Shown here one piece after another: positions 14,081 to 26,330 of a stretch of 64,000 bases of DNA. The stretch covers positions 248,001 to 312,000 of the forward strand of contig JAALGZ010000006.1 of assembly GCA_015227615.1 (NCBI GenBank), read 5' to 3'. Position 1 is the first letter of the stretch. Every line of letters begins with the position of its first letter. Source of the stretch: Labyrinthula sp. Ha. Lineage: Eukaryota > Sar > Bigyra > Labyrinthulida > Labyrinthulaceae. Under the pieces are notes generated by a model, which did no database searches, was not told the DNA's origin, and worked only from the letters and a program-made list of their open reading frames with translations. The position numbers and the translations under genes were made by a program.

Positions 14081-14182
14081 TTTTAAAAACACTTTGCTCT
14101 CCCAGATACGCAAACCAGATCAAAGAATTGACCATATTTCTACTTTCGTAGACGAAGAAGAAAATATTAATACCTTCTTTAA

Positions 14183-15448
14183 ATGAACAGTAATAAGAAG
14201 AAAAGCCTTAAATTAAAAAAAGAGCTGGCTGCACAATATGCTAGAGACACTCGATTAAAGCGAAAGCGAGAAAGGGAGGAGATGATAGCGAAGGAGGAAA
14301 CTCTTATCAAGGAAAACGAGAAACTTCGAGAAAAAATACAACGGCTTAAAGCAAAAGCTGAATTTTACCAGTTTGCATCTCTTGCAGGACTTGCAGGGTA
14401 TCAATTTCAAGCAGAGAAGGATGTTGGGATCGATCTCCGAGAGAAGCTAAGCGATGCGAGAAATAGAGTTGAGGTTTTTAACCAGACTTTCCTCAAACAT
14501 TTTTCTCCTGAGAATGTAGCGGAAAACCAAATCTTAAGGGACACAGCTGCAAAAGGACTGCAAGAAGATGTTAATGAGAGCATTTTGTCGGGACTTGATG
14601 AGCTGCTGGGAACTTCTACCCTTAGCATGATAGAGCACATCGACCAAGGATCCTCTTGGACAATACTGCGACAGCGCATAAAAACAACAGGCGTTCTTAA
14701 TGGTTGTTTTGTTGTTGCTCGATATAGATTCTTCTTTGGATTTTCCAGGGAATCTGACAGAAAAGAAATTCAACGGTTTAATGTGCGTTTTGACATTTTT
14801 AACGCACCAATTTCCGAAAAATTATTCTTCGAAAGAGTATTCAATGGAGAGAAAAAAGTACAGAAAGAAATTTTAAAAAAGATGAAAATTATTGGAGAAG
14901 ACCTTGATATTGAACCTGAATCTTCTTTTCCTAACAGTGAACTATCCGCTTCGATTTTTGCAGAGTCTTTAGACTTTTTCAATCTAGTCCCGAGCAAGGA
15001 GGAGATAGAAGATGAGAATATTCCAGAAATAAAGTCACCTTCTTTGGTTACTGGAGTTCTAAAACTTCCACTGGATTTATTTTCCTTTCCTAAAAGCGTG
15101 GAACCCTTGTATTTTCAACGTGAGAAAGAACTTCCCGTAGATATTTATTCCGTTCTTCCTGGATCTGGTATTTTCTGCATGCGACCGTTTAATAAATCAT
15201 TTCTCGGAGTTGAAAAAAAGGAAAATATAAAAAGAGAAGAAGTTGTTTCTCCAGAAGCTTTGAGTGCAATATTTGTTCGTGAAGGTCAAAGCAGTACAAC
15301 AAGTACTTTGACTTGCATATTTATGTTACCTGTTTTAAAAGGAAGCAATGAGTTTAATCCAGACTCTATTGTATCTTTCAACACATTTACAGGTTTGCCT
15401 ATAGTTGTTCATGAACTGATGGAATATTTAGATTCTCTCTTGAAATAA
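14183..15448 (+). CDS. bZIP-like transcription factor with long C-terminal region
   Basis: The gene is intronless and encodes 421 aa, ATG to TAA. Residues about 5-30 form a basic region (Lys/Arg-rich, with AARY-like spacing ...AAQYARDTRLKRKRE...), followed by heptad Leu/Ile positions up to about residue 60, as in a bZIP. The invariant basic-region Asn appears to be replaced by Ala at the aligned position (N-x7-R becomes A-x7-R), so DNA specificity may differ from classical bZIPs. The rest (about 90-421) is a long region I do not recognise, with a compact aromatic block near residues 160-205. By inference it is a nuclear regulator. Upstream lie an ACGT-core palindrome and a TATA-like box. Its 3' end faces monodehydroascorbate reductase, 119 nt away, and an AATAAA overlaps its stop codon. 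Confidence 0.7.
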   Translation: MNSNKKKSLKLKKELAAQYARDTRLKRKREREEMIAKEETLIKENEKLREKIQRLKAKAEFYQFASLAGLAGYQFQAEKDVGIDLREKLSDARNRVEVFNQTFLKHFSPENVAENQILRDTAAKGLQEDVNESILSGLDELLGTSTLSMIEHIDQGSSWTILRQRIKTTGVLNGCFVVARYRFFFGFSRESDRKEIQRFNVRFDIFNAPISEKLFFERVFNGEKKVQKEILKKMKIIGEDLDIEPESSFPNSELSASIFAESLDFFNLVPSKEEIEDENIPEIKSPSLVTGVLKLPLDLFSFPKSVEPLYFQREKELPVDIYSVLPGSGIFCMRPFNKSFLGVEKKENIKREEVVSPEALSAIFVREGQSSTTSTLTCIFMLPVLKGSNEFNPDSIVSFNTFTGLPIVVHELMEYLDSLLK

Positions 15449-15567
15449 ATCCGAACAGATCTTATTTCTTACACCATAAATTACTACAAAGATAATCTTT
15501 GTACAATCTAAAACGAAGCTAGCCTATGTTCGATCTTATTCTGTCCTAAAGGCTAAACAAAACATCC

Positions 15568-17121
15568 CTAAAGCATATCGAACACACTATCTATTTTCAA
15601 TAAACTCAATATTTTCTCTTGGGTAGGATTTTCCAGCAAGTACTGATTATCTACAAGTTCTTTAGATAAAACAATTGCAGTATGTTTCGGTTTTACACAG
15701 GAAAGAACTATTCCTATTATTCTACTCAATCCGTTCAAATAAATAACACCTTTTGGCGCAGTATTTTTAGATGATTCAAAATCACCGAAATGAACTTCAG
15801 AGACATTTTCCAAATCACGACCGGTATTTCCGTAAAATTGAAATCCAAAATAGTTTCCTTTAAACTCTCCATCATTAGAGAGATAACAATAATAGGCAAT
15901 ATTATTGTACTCATATTCTTGGAATTGCTTCTTACGAAAACTAGGAGCAAGATTTTGTTTATGCGCAAGAGTCAAGCACGTAAAAATATTTTGGGCTGCT
16001 GTTTCAGCTGATTGTTTTGCATGATCAAAATGTTGAATTCTCCTTTGACCTACTCCAAAAGGAACTGAGCAACAATCACCAGCAGAGAAAACAAATGGAT
16101 CACTGGTGCGTAAATATTTATCAACACAAATACTACCGCTATCTCTTTTCTTTACTAAATCTTCTTTTGGATACATTAACTGCAACTTCTCCTCAAATAT
16201 TTCTGTATTTAGTACAACTCCCATAGCCATTAAAGCAATATCTGCATTAATACTGCTTCCATTGCTAAACTTTATTTTAATTAGTTGATTACTTTCATTG
16301 CCTATAAATTTTGCAACTCTTGTATTACTGAATATATTTATTCCAAGAGTTTTTGCTAAGAATTTTTTATACCATAGTGACATTTTTTTTGTAAATAGTT
16401 TTCTTACTAAGTTATCACCAGCAAAGACTAAAGATACTTCAGCATTGCTAATTTGAGACAGAGCTACTGCACATTCTATTCCCAAAAATCCTCCTCCACA
16501 AACTGCGATTCGAAGTTTCTTATTCAAAAACTTTGGTATCAAAGCAGTTCCAGAATTATGTTTCTTATGTAATTTTTCTGATATTGATTTAACAATGTTT
16601 TTTGCATCTTCTAAATTTCTTAACGCGTGGACATTTCCCACAATTGACTCTTTTGGAAACATATCAGTAAAAAGTGGTCTTGATCCGGTAGCTACAAGAA
16701 GGCGATCATACTCAACCCAAAAAAAACTATTATCTTCTTTTTGGAATACTTTAACTCTTTTATTCTTAGGATCAAACTCCACAGCTTGACATCCCAACAA
16801 AACTTCAATATCATTATCTGAGTACCACTTTCCACTATTAATTTCTAGATCATCTGTAATTTCTTCAAGCTCTTTCGCATTTAAAGAAAAATCAAATACT
16901 TTTCCACTTAATAAGTTTCTATAGTATGGTAGCTCTATTTCAGCTGACACTATCCCACAAAACTTTCCATGAAAAGCTGCCGTTGACTTACTACGTAATT
17001 CCACAAGTTTCTTCGCGGCGAAGCCTGAACAGACTCCACCTCCCAGGAGAAGAACGTGAAAGTGGATATCTTGGATTACGGTTGATTTTGAGAAGTTTTT
17101 GGTGTTTATTAACTCACTCAT
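15568..17121 (-). CDS. Monodehydroascorbate reductase-like FAD/NAD(P)H oxidoreductase
   Basis: This intronless 517-aa gene runs on the minus strand and ends in TAG. It has the two-dinucleotide pyridine nucleotide-disulfide oxidoreductase fold: an FAD-binding LLLGGGVCSG (residues 24-33), ATGSRP (144-149), an NAD(P)H-binding GGGFLGIE (209-216), and the second FAD motif VFSAGDCCSVP (344-354). The block IQHFDHAKQSAETAAQNIF (362-380) and the C-terminal F-Q-F-Y-G-N-x-G motif (427-434) match monodehydroascorbate reductases better than AIF or FSP1. The family reduces monodehydroascorbate to ascorbate with NAD(P)H in the ascorbate-glutathione cycle. It is longer than plant cytosolic forms (about 435 aa), with a roughly 20-residue N-terminal extension and insertions. 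No SKL-type tail or clear transit peptide is present, so a cytosolic location is inferred. An AIFM2-type quinone reductase is the main alternative. Confidence 0.8.
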   Translation of the reverse strand: MSELINTKNFSKSTVIQDIHFHVLLLGGGVCSGFAAKKLVELRSKSTAAFHGKFCGIVSAEIELPYYRNLLSGKVFDFSLNAKELEEITDDLEINSGKWYSDNDIEVLLGCQAVEFDPKNKRVKVFQKEDNSFFWVEYDRLLVATGSRPLFTDMFPKESIVGNVHALRNLEDAKNIVKSISEKLHKKHNSGTALIPKFLNKKLRIAVCGGGFLGIECAVALSQISNAEVSLVFAGDNLVRKLFTKKMSLWYKKFLAKTLGINIFSNTRVAKFIGNESNQLIKIKFSNGSSINADIALMAMGVVLNTEIFEEKLQLMYPKEDLVKKRDSGSICVDKYLRTSDPFVFSAGDCCSVPFGVGQRRIQHFDHAKQSAETAAQNIFTCLTLAHKQNLAPSFRKKQFQEYEYNNIAYYCYLSNDGEFKGNYFGFQFYGNTGRDLENVSEVHFGDFESSKNTAPKGVIYLNGLSRIIGIVLSCVKPKHTAIVLSKELVDNQYLLENPTQEKILSLLKIDSVFDML

Positions 17122-17938
17122 GTATATATTAAGTTTTATTTTGCGTATTGTTTACGTTGTTTATTGTTTTCTGAGTTTATAGTGACTTTGGTAAATTTTG
17201 GTTAATTTCTATTGACGGCAGTTTCTCCTGAAGAAAATATAGAATCTGTATTGGAAGATTTTCTATGGAATTGCTATTTTTTTCAAAGGAGATAAACTTT
17301 GAGTAGGATGTATAAAAGTGGTTATTGGAATATTATGGAATATTTTCTGTGAACTGAATAGTTCTCATATCAACCATAATTGTGGATTTGGGCGTTGAAA
17401 AAACTCTTCCAATCTAAAGAAAGCAGTAGAAAAGAATAAATATTCTAGAGTTCTGTGGAACAATGTTCTCTAGTATCCTTTACGCTTGGTTAGACTGATA
17501 AACATGAAATATAATTTTCTTAAAATGTTTTCTTTGATATGATATTGAATTCTTGCAATATTTCTTTGTAAGAATTACCTGTCACACCATAATTGTCTCG
17601 GAGAAGACTAGAAACCACAAACCACGAGGCAAAACCACATGGTCTGGTTATAGCTTCAAGATATTATTAAGAAAGGAAAGTTGTGTGATCTTCATGTAAT
17701 CAACGTATCTGGTAGTTAGAATTTCGGCTTTTCAGTAACCTAACCTTCTTGTTCCTAAACATATCATCAGCAATCACAGACACTTAAGGCAGTCATTCTT
17801 GTTACTAAATAACCTATAACGGTTTCGGGTTAACCAAACACAATATGAACATATCTAAGCAAGAACATGAAGCATTTTTTCAGCTCTAGGTTATTCTGAA
17901 CTGTTGTGTTTCAGCTATGTTTCTTTAATGTTTTAATC

Positions 17939-18076
17939 ATGTTGCAGCATGTGTTGCAGCGGCTAGATGATCCCTTATTGAAAAGAAAGAGAGCAACCCC
18001 CAAAGTTTCAAAACCCGAAAACATAAAATCCTTATGGGATTTTTTTAAGAGGGGGGCAGACAGAATATTTTCATAG
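17939..18076 (+). other. Short 45-codon coding-like frame
   Basis: ATG at 17939 opens a 45-codon frame that ends at TAG 18074-18076. Its composition is protein-like, with a basic Lys/Arg/Pro stretch followed by a Trp/Phe-containing segment. More protein-like pieces follow in other frames to about 18300. I do not recognise it. It may be the end of a decayed gene or one exon of a gene with tiny introns. Confidence 0.2.
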
Positions 18077-21000
18077 CGGCTATCCCTAATAAATCTTGAA
18101 ACAAATCTGTTGTAACCCTAATGATGAATTTAAATTTAACATATTTCCATGGAATATTAAGTGAAATGATATATCTGGAATAATTCCGGAAATGACATTA
18201 CCAATGTTTATGCTGATACTAAAATCCCGAACAATCAAAAGTTGTGGGAAGTTAAACCGGTTAATTGCACAATACATTGTGTTTTGATTTCTCTACAAGA
18301 ATCTTCGTCAAATCAGGGTCCAGAAATAAATGAAACAGGGAGTTCTCAAAATAATTTTTGACTATTGACGGGTATTATCTATGATTTATCTTTTTATCCC
18401 TGATGTTTACAAAGTAAATACACGATTACCAGAGTTTCGTGTAAAAAGCGACAGAATTTGAGGTATATAAAACTAATTCTGTTAAGAACTCGACAGTTTC
18501 AACAAGTGTATTTATATAATTGCTATGCTACTCAAGTAGTCAATACCAGTAGTTGAAGACTAAGTAACCAGTGCTACCATATTTCATTAAATTGATGTTC
18601 TAACTCCTCTTCGGGTCGGAGATAGAACTCTCCTGCGGTATTTAGGCTGCCGCTTATCGAGTCGCCAAAGGAAATAAATGTTCAAACTTAATCTCGTTTA
18701 CTCTTGGCATTTCGCATACCAATTTTAACAACATTAGTTCCTTATGACTATTTTCTTGTCTTCAATTTATGCCATATACTTGACCTGACAAGATTTGATT
18801 TGTTATGAAATGCCAGGAATGAGAGAAAACTTTTCGCCTTTCTTTTCTCTGTACATACCAAGACAACATGTATATTTATAAACCTAAGAACCTAGACTCA
18901 ATTGGGACAGTGGCTTCATAGCCAAAAGCAATCTCTTACTCGGCAATTTCTTCTTGCCTTGTGTTTTCATTAGTTTCTAAGCAATATTAAGAGGACTACT
19001 CATTTGAGCTTGTCATAATTACAAGTCTAACCAAAATGAGCTCATCTAGGAATTGTGTTTGGTCAGAGGTCTGATCACAAGATATTCGAGCCTTTAAGGC
19101 ACACAAATCTTCCGTTTGTGTTTGTCTGGATTTTTCAATCTATGGTTCAGAAAAGATAAAAAATAAGGCTGAACTCAAGCTAAAAAATTCAAGGTGTGAA
19201 GTAAACTCATCTGCGATCAAATGCAACATACTGATCACAACAACCTTATTAGAATTTTCTTGAAAATAATACCGGGAAAACACTCGGTAACCGCCACAGA
19301 ATTTTGATTAAGAGCAAATAACTCTTCCAGAGGTAAACCACACACTTCATATTATTCTAGTTTTGGGTATAATCCCGTTCATAACTTTGTCAATTGTTAT
19401 GGCAAAGGATGCCTTAGACAAATATTATGTCTAGGTGGTTCGTGAACGTTCTTTAGTACAATACCCAAATAAAAATTTATCAAACCTTCTGTTCAAAGAT
19501 ATTTACTTCTTCAGTAAAGTTTCTCCTATAAAGATAGTTTTTAGATTATATGAATATTCTGAGGCAAAGCTCAGTGCTTCTATGGAGAAGGGAAAATAGG
19601 CAAAATTAGAAATTATATAAGATTACTCTTATAATTGCTCAGTTTGTTTAGAATGGATTTTGTATTATTCGATGAAATAAAGATTTAAGGTTGTTATAAA
19701 ATATGTTTTGGGTGTTGAATGTTGGCAAAGTTTTCGCTGATTTACTAATTCTATGAACCTGTGAATTGTTTGCCGTACTTAAATAGATTCTAAAATCCTA
19801 GTAAGGCCAGGTTACCAATAAGTAAAATCTATACTAACCGAAGGGAGCGACACTGTTTTGAATCCTTTATTCAGTTGATAATTTTAATACATAACTAAAT
19901 ATTAACAACTCAAGAGTTAAACAGGACCTAATATATTAATTTACGTTCTGTATAGGATTTCGGGATCTGAGGTCAAGTATAACTCATTATTCGAGTGTAC
20001 TGCTTATTTATCCCGCTAAAATATCTTGGTCTTAAGGTACTTTTGTTGAAACCAAATTTTGTTGAAATAAATAAATAATCATACGAAATTTTTATGGTTT
20101 TTGTTGCACGAATGAGAAGGTCTGTGCCAGCTGTTAAACATCCGTCTCAAATAACTGGATCATGTCAAGACATGACTATCTATGCATCTGAAGTAACAGC
20201 GTTGTTACGAAGTCACGCACTCCCAGTGATTTTTATATTTCTCTAGTTAATTTTTATATTTGAGTAACCTTCATTCTTACCACTTGTTGTTACTCTAAGA
20301 TTTTAGTAAGTTGAATTCTGTCTCTACATAGATAAATATATTTCTATGTAAATACTTTTCACCAGCCTCTTCGAATTATTACCTGCCATTTTCTTATCTG
20401 ATAATCGTTTTTTATATAAATGGTCGTTTAACGTTGAAGCAAATGACAAAGACTACTAAATAGAAGTAGATACTCAGCGATGACAAAACAATGTATTTAC
20501 CATACAAACGAAGTAGGAAGTTAACACGATATACTATTATTATCAGTAATCATTTTAGAAGCCAATGACTTATGGTATCATTGATGAAAGATAACTATAG
20601 GTTAGCGAAAGCAAAGGAAAATATATGCCAAAGAAAATAATTCCTAGCAATTGTAGAGTTAATGAGACACCGGGTTTGATAATAAAACGAGGTTTCCTTA
20701 ACAATGAGTGAAAAAAAAACAATCTTCGCATTGGTAGTTTCCTTTTTTGTGATAAGCTAATCTTGTAAGCTATACTGGTTGACCTTAGCTCACTAAAATC
20801 AACAATCTAGCTTGTTTATGCAAGAATATAGTTAGATCACTATCAGATCCTTTTGATTCCAGCATAATTTTTTTGTTGTGATATAGTTTGATACCCGCAA
20901 ATATTTTTATTATATTTCCTACTTATTTCTGACAAGTCAGACAGTTACGTATACATAACTCCAAGATAACAGATTTGAAGCGATTTTTTTGGTTTTGTTG

Positions 21001-22589
21001 TTCTGTGCTACTATTGGTTTTAAAACTGGTTCAAAAAATAAGTCCCATCATCATATCAATGATTTTTTTCTATATTTATTGTCTATTAAATATCATAGAC
21101 AGGAGCGGCCTATCGAAAATATCCCAAATAATTAAAGTGTTTTCCAATATAAAAATAGACAGGTGCATACATTTTTGCTTCTCAAATTTTCTAGATGAAA
21201 CCAATACAATTATTTCTTGTATTAATATCACACGCTAATGACCAAACATGGTATGAGATCCTTTGTAATAGTTGTTGTATCAGATATATTTCTTCAAAAG
21301 TTCTCTGGAGATATTTGTGTCATTTTCATACCAAATTTGTTTTATAATAATATTGTTTGTTTGGGGAAATCAGACAAATATTATGAAAGTGAGATTACTT
21401 AAATTTTCCCGAACTCTAATGTACAAAGTATAAATACTAGGTAAGTTCAGATAAGCTTGTTTAACTATGTTTCTATTTGGAAATCCATCATGTAACTCGT
21501 TTGTACCATTATTCTTAATTCTTACTTGATAATATACCGCAAGAGCTAGTTATTAGGCAACATCATTTAGATTTTATTGTAGTAGGAAGGGTCTTGTCGT
21601 TACTAAGAGATAAAACCAGTGATAGTTAGAGGTCTTATTGGGCTAGGAAAACTTCGCGAAACTTTCGTTAGAGTTCAAGTTATTCTTTATACTGTTGATG
21701 ATGGTGGGAACGATATAAAAAAATGTTGTTGAATTTTAGAGAACAGCGAAGAACTCTTAATCTCTTTATCAGAAGTTAAACAATTCAGACTAATCTTCAA
21801 CTCTGTGGCTCCATAACCCAAAGTTTTGTTCTAATTTAGTGATATTACCCACAAGCATTAAATTTAGTATCCATCTTTGATTTTTAAATACTATTTTCTT
21901 TGGAATAAAGAATTCCATAAGAAAAAGTGGTTGATGGTAAAACAATCGCTATATTTATGGGGTAAGTTGCCCTCTATATAAATCTTAATACATTCTTAAG
22001 CAAAGAACAGAGTATTTCTTGAAAAAAAATTCTTAAGTTAATAAACAATGCTCGTGGATCATCTGGGATTAGTTAAATACTTGGGTGTATGAATTGCTTC
22101 CAAAAGCTGGATAAAACAAGAAATGAATTGGTATATCTAAAATGCTGCACCGAAGAATGTATCAGACAATGCAATCTGCAAAATTACACTGAAGAGATAT
22201 TAAGATCAGCAAAAGAGTAATTTTATATGCTATTAAACAGAGAAAATAAGTTATAGGCTGGGGAAGTCTCAAATGGAAACTATCGCCTTGTATGTTGGCT
22301 CTATGCAACAACAATATAACATTTGAAATCAAGATTCAGATATCCAGGCCAACATAAGCATCATCTACTATGAATTGATATCCAACAAACTTTTCTGTAT
22401 AGTGTGCACAATGCATTTGCTATTAAGTCGAGTTTTAGATCTCTAAGAGCACTAATCGATGGATATGATGGTGACTTATTCAACAGTATTTGCCTATATA
22501 GTGCTAACCCGTATGATTTCAGTAAAACTTATTATTCTGCATCAAAATATAAGTCTGTTTGCTAATTTTTTGGTAAATCTCTGCAAGGC

Positions 22590-22940
22590 TTATGACTTTA
22601 ACTTTTGGTAGGAGAAGAGAGAAACATACAACAAAGTACCGCTATTGCCTTGAAACCGTAAAATATACCAACCTAACAACTCTAAGCTTACCTGGTTTAT
22701 TATTAGAATCTTATCAACGTTTTTGCTCGATGTATCATTATTTTTTTCGTATTGCACTTGAAGAAAGGTAATGCCACTTGATTTTGCATAACTTTCGTGT
22801 AACTCTGCCCAAATAAAGGGGTACTCAACTGGAATATCTCGCCTAAATTCTTTTAGAGCTCTCTCATATTCTCTTGATTCTAGCTCGATTCTAAGTACTC
22901 TGTTCTCAATTGCCCTTTGGGATTCTATATATTTATTTTT
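22590..22940 (-). other. Stop-free 116-codon frame, possible exon or relic
   Basis: The minus strand holds 116 codons without a stop, unlikely in this AT-rich DNA, and without any Met, so it cannot be a complete gene. The first 30 residues are Glu/Arg-rich and look helical or coiled-coil, followed by a globular-looking part containing YPFIWAELHESYAKSSG. A consensus-like donor (CAG|GTAAGC) follows codon 83 near 22691. This fits an exon of a gene with introns, or a decayed gene. No family was recognised. Confidence 0.3.
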
Positions 22941-23285
22941 TTATTTCAAATTTTAATATAGTTGCTTCAGTCTCGAATTTTGTTGCTTGGTTTCCCTGGT
23001 ACAAGACTGATACATGCTCGGAGATTACAATAATTTTGAGATATATCACTCTGTTTAGAGAAGAGGGTTTCAAATTACTTGGATTATTTATTCAGCCATT
23101 CATGTTTAAATTTTTCAATAACTTACTGAAAGATTACTTCTGAAAAGCACGGAGAATATGAAAAATTCGGAAAACTATAGAATTTGAATTATGTAGAGTC
23201 TAAAACCCCAGTTTCTAGATGGGTATCCGTAACAACATTTCAGCGTTCAAACAAAGTTGGGGAAAATGTAAGGTAGAGAGTTACA

Positions 23286-23990
23286 ATGAATAAATTTGTT
23301 TTACTTGGTGGCTTACTTTGCCCAAATGTTCTCTGTTATTTTCCGGGTTTACCTCTAAGAATATTTACCGCAACAGTGCAAGAAGAGTTTCCATCATATA
23401 ACTTCGGTTTCAACACCATTCCAGCCTTTGCCGATGATCATTGCATTATCCATAATGTTAGAAGAAGAAAGAACTCTTTATCAAATGATGTGACAATCTT
23501 GAGGAGATATCTAAACTAAATATGATTATAGACAAAATTAAGTTGAAGACTTTCTAAGAATATAGAACTGTTTTGAATGTCGATGAACAAAGAACCATAG
23601 AACTGGTGAAGAGGTCAATCTGCAAATCCCGCTTCAGAAACTTTCCAACTAGAGACAACTTAGAGGGTTACACTGATTTGTGTTGTTTCCTGGGTACAGA
23701 CCAGGCAAGGGGTGGCAAAGTGACGTTACCTGTGAAAATGATAAAACAAGAACTGCTTTTGGAACCTAGAGAAAAATCAGCTAATATCGCCTCCTGGCTG
23801 AATTTCAACGACAAAAACCTCTAAATATCTAAGGCTGAAACTTTCTGTTCTGTTTGCATTTTCTCAAAGGTCCCTCCCTGTGATCGTGATGCACAAATGT
23901 TCCAAAACCATTAGAACCTATCTTGAAGAATTTAACAATATCCCCCGAAGAGAAATGAAAACGTTGTTAAACCTTTTGTTCTCTCTAAAA
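23286..23990 (+). mobile_element. Decayed LINE-type (non-LTR) reverse transcriptase fragment
   Basis: The plus-strand pieces keep the order of a non-LTR reverse transcriptase core. A Gly-Leu-x-Cys-Pro segment (compare QGxxLSP) comes first. About 40 residues later comes a catalytic-type box AFADD. Then follow a segment like the K-T-K-x-x-x-F block after the palm, a Y-x-x-x-x-FLG...GG segment (compare YLG...G), and a thumb-like stretch in another frame near 23830-23990. Frames change and stops interrupt, so the copy is dead. I found no ends, target-site duplication or poly-A tail. FADD argues for LINE rather than Ty1/copia or Ty3 (YVDD/YIDD). A second spot near 24.78 kb resembles the segment before the FADD box over about 25 nt. 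Confidence 0.45.
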
Positions 23991-26290
23991 TAATATTTCG
24001 CTAAGCTATGGAGCCTAAGAGAAAACGAGAAAAGATAGCATATATACAAATTATCCAGAAACATTAGATTTGTTCTCACCATTTTCTGCCCAGTCAACCC
24101 CATAATCATACTCAAATAGACCAACACGATTACTCAAAGCAACATGTACTTTCTTAGAATAATAGATGAAGATCATCAAGAACGGATAGAAAAACTTTGA
24201 ATACCTGAAGTAAACCTCTCTACAGATTCCAAGCAACTGAGCGGATGACTCCCACCGGCAGACCAACTCCGGGAGATGCATCAACGGAATAGGTTTTCTT
24301 GACTCCGGAGTTATTTACTCCACTTTTCTTATTGGCTGAATCGAAAGTGTCTCAAAACGAAAATTCAAAATAAATTCAATCAAACCAACAAAAATCAAAA
24401 ACTGTCTAAAGATAATTGAATATCGGTGTTAAGCTACAGGAAAAGAATAAAAGACACTGAAAACTATATCAACGTAATTTATCTTCACTATTCTACGTAA
24501 TTTAACAAAAATTATGTTATTTCTTAGTACATTTAAAGATTTTAAGGTTGAATATCTCTTGCACAAGGTTAAAGAAGAGTGCGTTGAAAGAACTGGTTAG
24601 AAAAAATATAGATGTTTAGGTAAAGAGGAAGTTGCTTCAAGTAAAGTCATCTGAGATGATCCAACAAATTTCAATGAAAAAGACATATCAATTTCAAAAG
24701 ATTTATTTAATTAAAATGGATACTGGAAAGGGATGGGGTTCAGGGTGCGCGTTTGGAATATATATATATGAATAAGGTTCACCGCAACTGTTCAAGAATA
24801 GGGTTCAAAGAAAAAGATTGTTTGTTCATTTCTTATCAGTTCAAAACCCTAGGTTTGGACGCGATTGATTCTTTTCAACCCCACCCTTATATGTTCCTTT
24901 TCTCTTAGCTGGTGATTCGATGATCAATGTTGATTGTATACATAATTCCTGGAAATGTTCTTTGAAAACATTATTTTGCTGCAGCCATTGGAGTTTTAGC
25001 TCTACCTAGTGTATCTAAACATTGCAGTTCAGCTCATGTAGACTCTGTTAAGTACTTATTTACTTTTGAAGCCTTTTTAAAGTTAAGTCCAAAATTCTGT
25101 ACGTTAATTACTTTAAAGCTGTAAACTTTTTTCTTTGGATCCAACTTAAGATTAACTTTAATAGTGCAATTGTTGGAACTAGTGTAGATAATTTTACATT
25201 TTCGCAATTTAACTGCTTCAATTCAAAACTTTTTCTTTGTTTCTGACTTTGCAAAGTTGTGTGATGTTCTCCTTGCAGTTTAAAGCATCCTGCAACATCG
25301 TTTTGAAGTGCTTCAAACATTTCTTCTGCAGGGTTAGAGCTCTTTAATGTCTAACTTCCGTCTAAACTCATTGTCTTGGTTGTGTGAAAGTTTTCTTGTT
25401 TTTCTTCATTCCTATATTTTTCTTGGATTTTTTTTCAAATTTGGAATTTTTGACACTGTTATATTCTTAGGGGAATTCTAGTTCCGCTCATTTAAAATTT
25501 TCTTTATGAAACTTTACAATTCTGATCACTCAAAATCCAGGCCAAGTATAAATTTCAAATCAATTTGATCAATCAAATAAAGTGGAGTGAATAACTTCGG
25601 AGTTAATAAAACCAATCCCAGGCACCAAGAGCAGCCTAAGTAACCTGATCCATATCCACTGCCCCGCCTCCATCAATAGATCCTGATTTTTCAACTTCCA
25701 AGGTGTTGCATAATAATGAACAAGACGGATATTCAGGAATTCTTGCGTCATACATTTCCTTCTCCCACACTTAACAAAATTCTAAAAACCTTAACCTGAG
25801 CCCTTAACAACAGCTATACCTAGCCGAACAAATCATAAGTACACAACCAGTATACATCCGAGTGTTTTTTGGCGTATCCTCCAATAGCCTTGTACTCCAC
25901 TCTAACTTGCAACCCCCTCCTTCATCTCTCTAACTTAAGTACATAAATAGTGTGATATCAACTGAGACCTATATCTCAATAAACATGTAATCAGTTAGCA
26001 ACATTACACGAAAAAGAACATCAAACTTCATTGCTCTCATCAAACTCCTAATTACTTTTCTTTGCACAATGAACGGGACAGCAGCCGAACTGACGCTTGT
26101 TTACCTGTTTAAACTTGGGCTTTGTTCTAGAACTTATTTAATTGGAGTAATAATATAGGCAAATGCTCTAAGAAGGTTATCTTGTAAGGATTTTCTCAGC
26201 GATCGATCTATAAAATCAAACAGCACTAACTACTAATGCTACAAAATAAAATTCAATGTGGTTAGTGGAGCTTTACCGGATGGGATCCAT

Positions 26291-26294
<4 letters not shown>

Positions 26295-26328
<34 letters not shown>
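26295..26328. repeat. (GA)17 microsatellite
   Basis: This is a perfect GA dinucleotide run of 34 nt. It lies in noncoding DNA about 1.1 kb upstream of the RRM protein gene. Confidence 0.95.

Positions 26329-26330
<2 letters not shown>

Larger units (their letters stand above)
2233..14182. other. Gene-poor AT-rich desert
   Basis: Nearly 12 kb holds no intact gene that I can support. Apart from the stop-poor frame at 3802-4236 and the palindromes near 13.86-14.06 kb, which are listed separately, the sequence is AT-rich with dense stops in all frames. Genes in this genome can have 27-30 nt introns, so a gene made of many short exons could be missed by eye here. Confidence 0.5.

Noticed and set aside
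15568-17121. Assignment as apoptosis-inducing factor or FSP1
   Set aside because: The C-terminal F-Q-F-Y-G-N-x-G motif and the overall pattern fit monodehydroascorbate reductase better; AIF-type C-terminal motifs are absent.
18590-18680. GC-richer patch resembling a tRNA or structured RNA
   Set aside because: No cloverleaf with TTCRA-type T-loop and acceptor pairing could be drawn.
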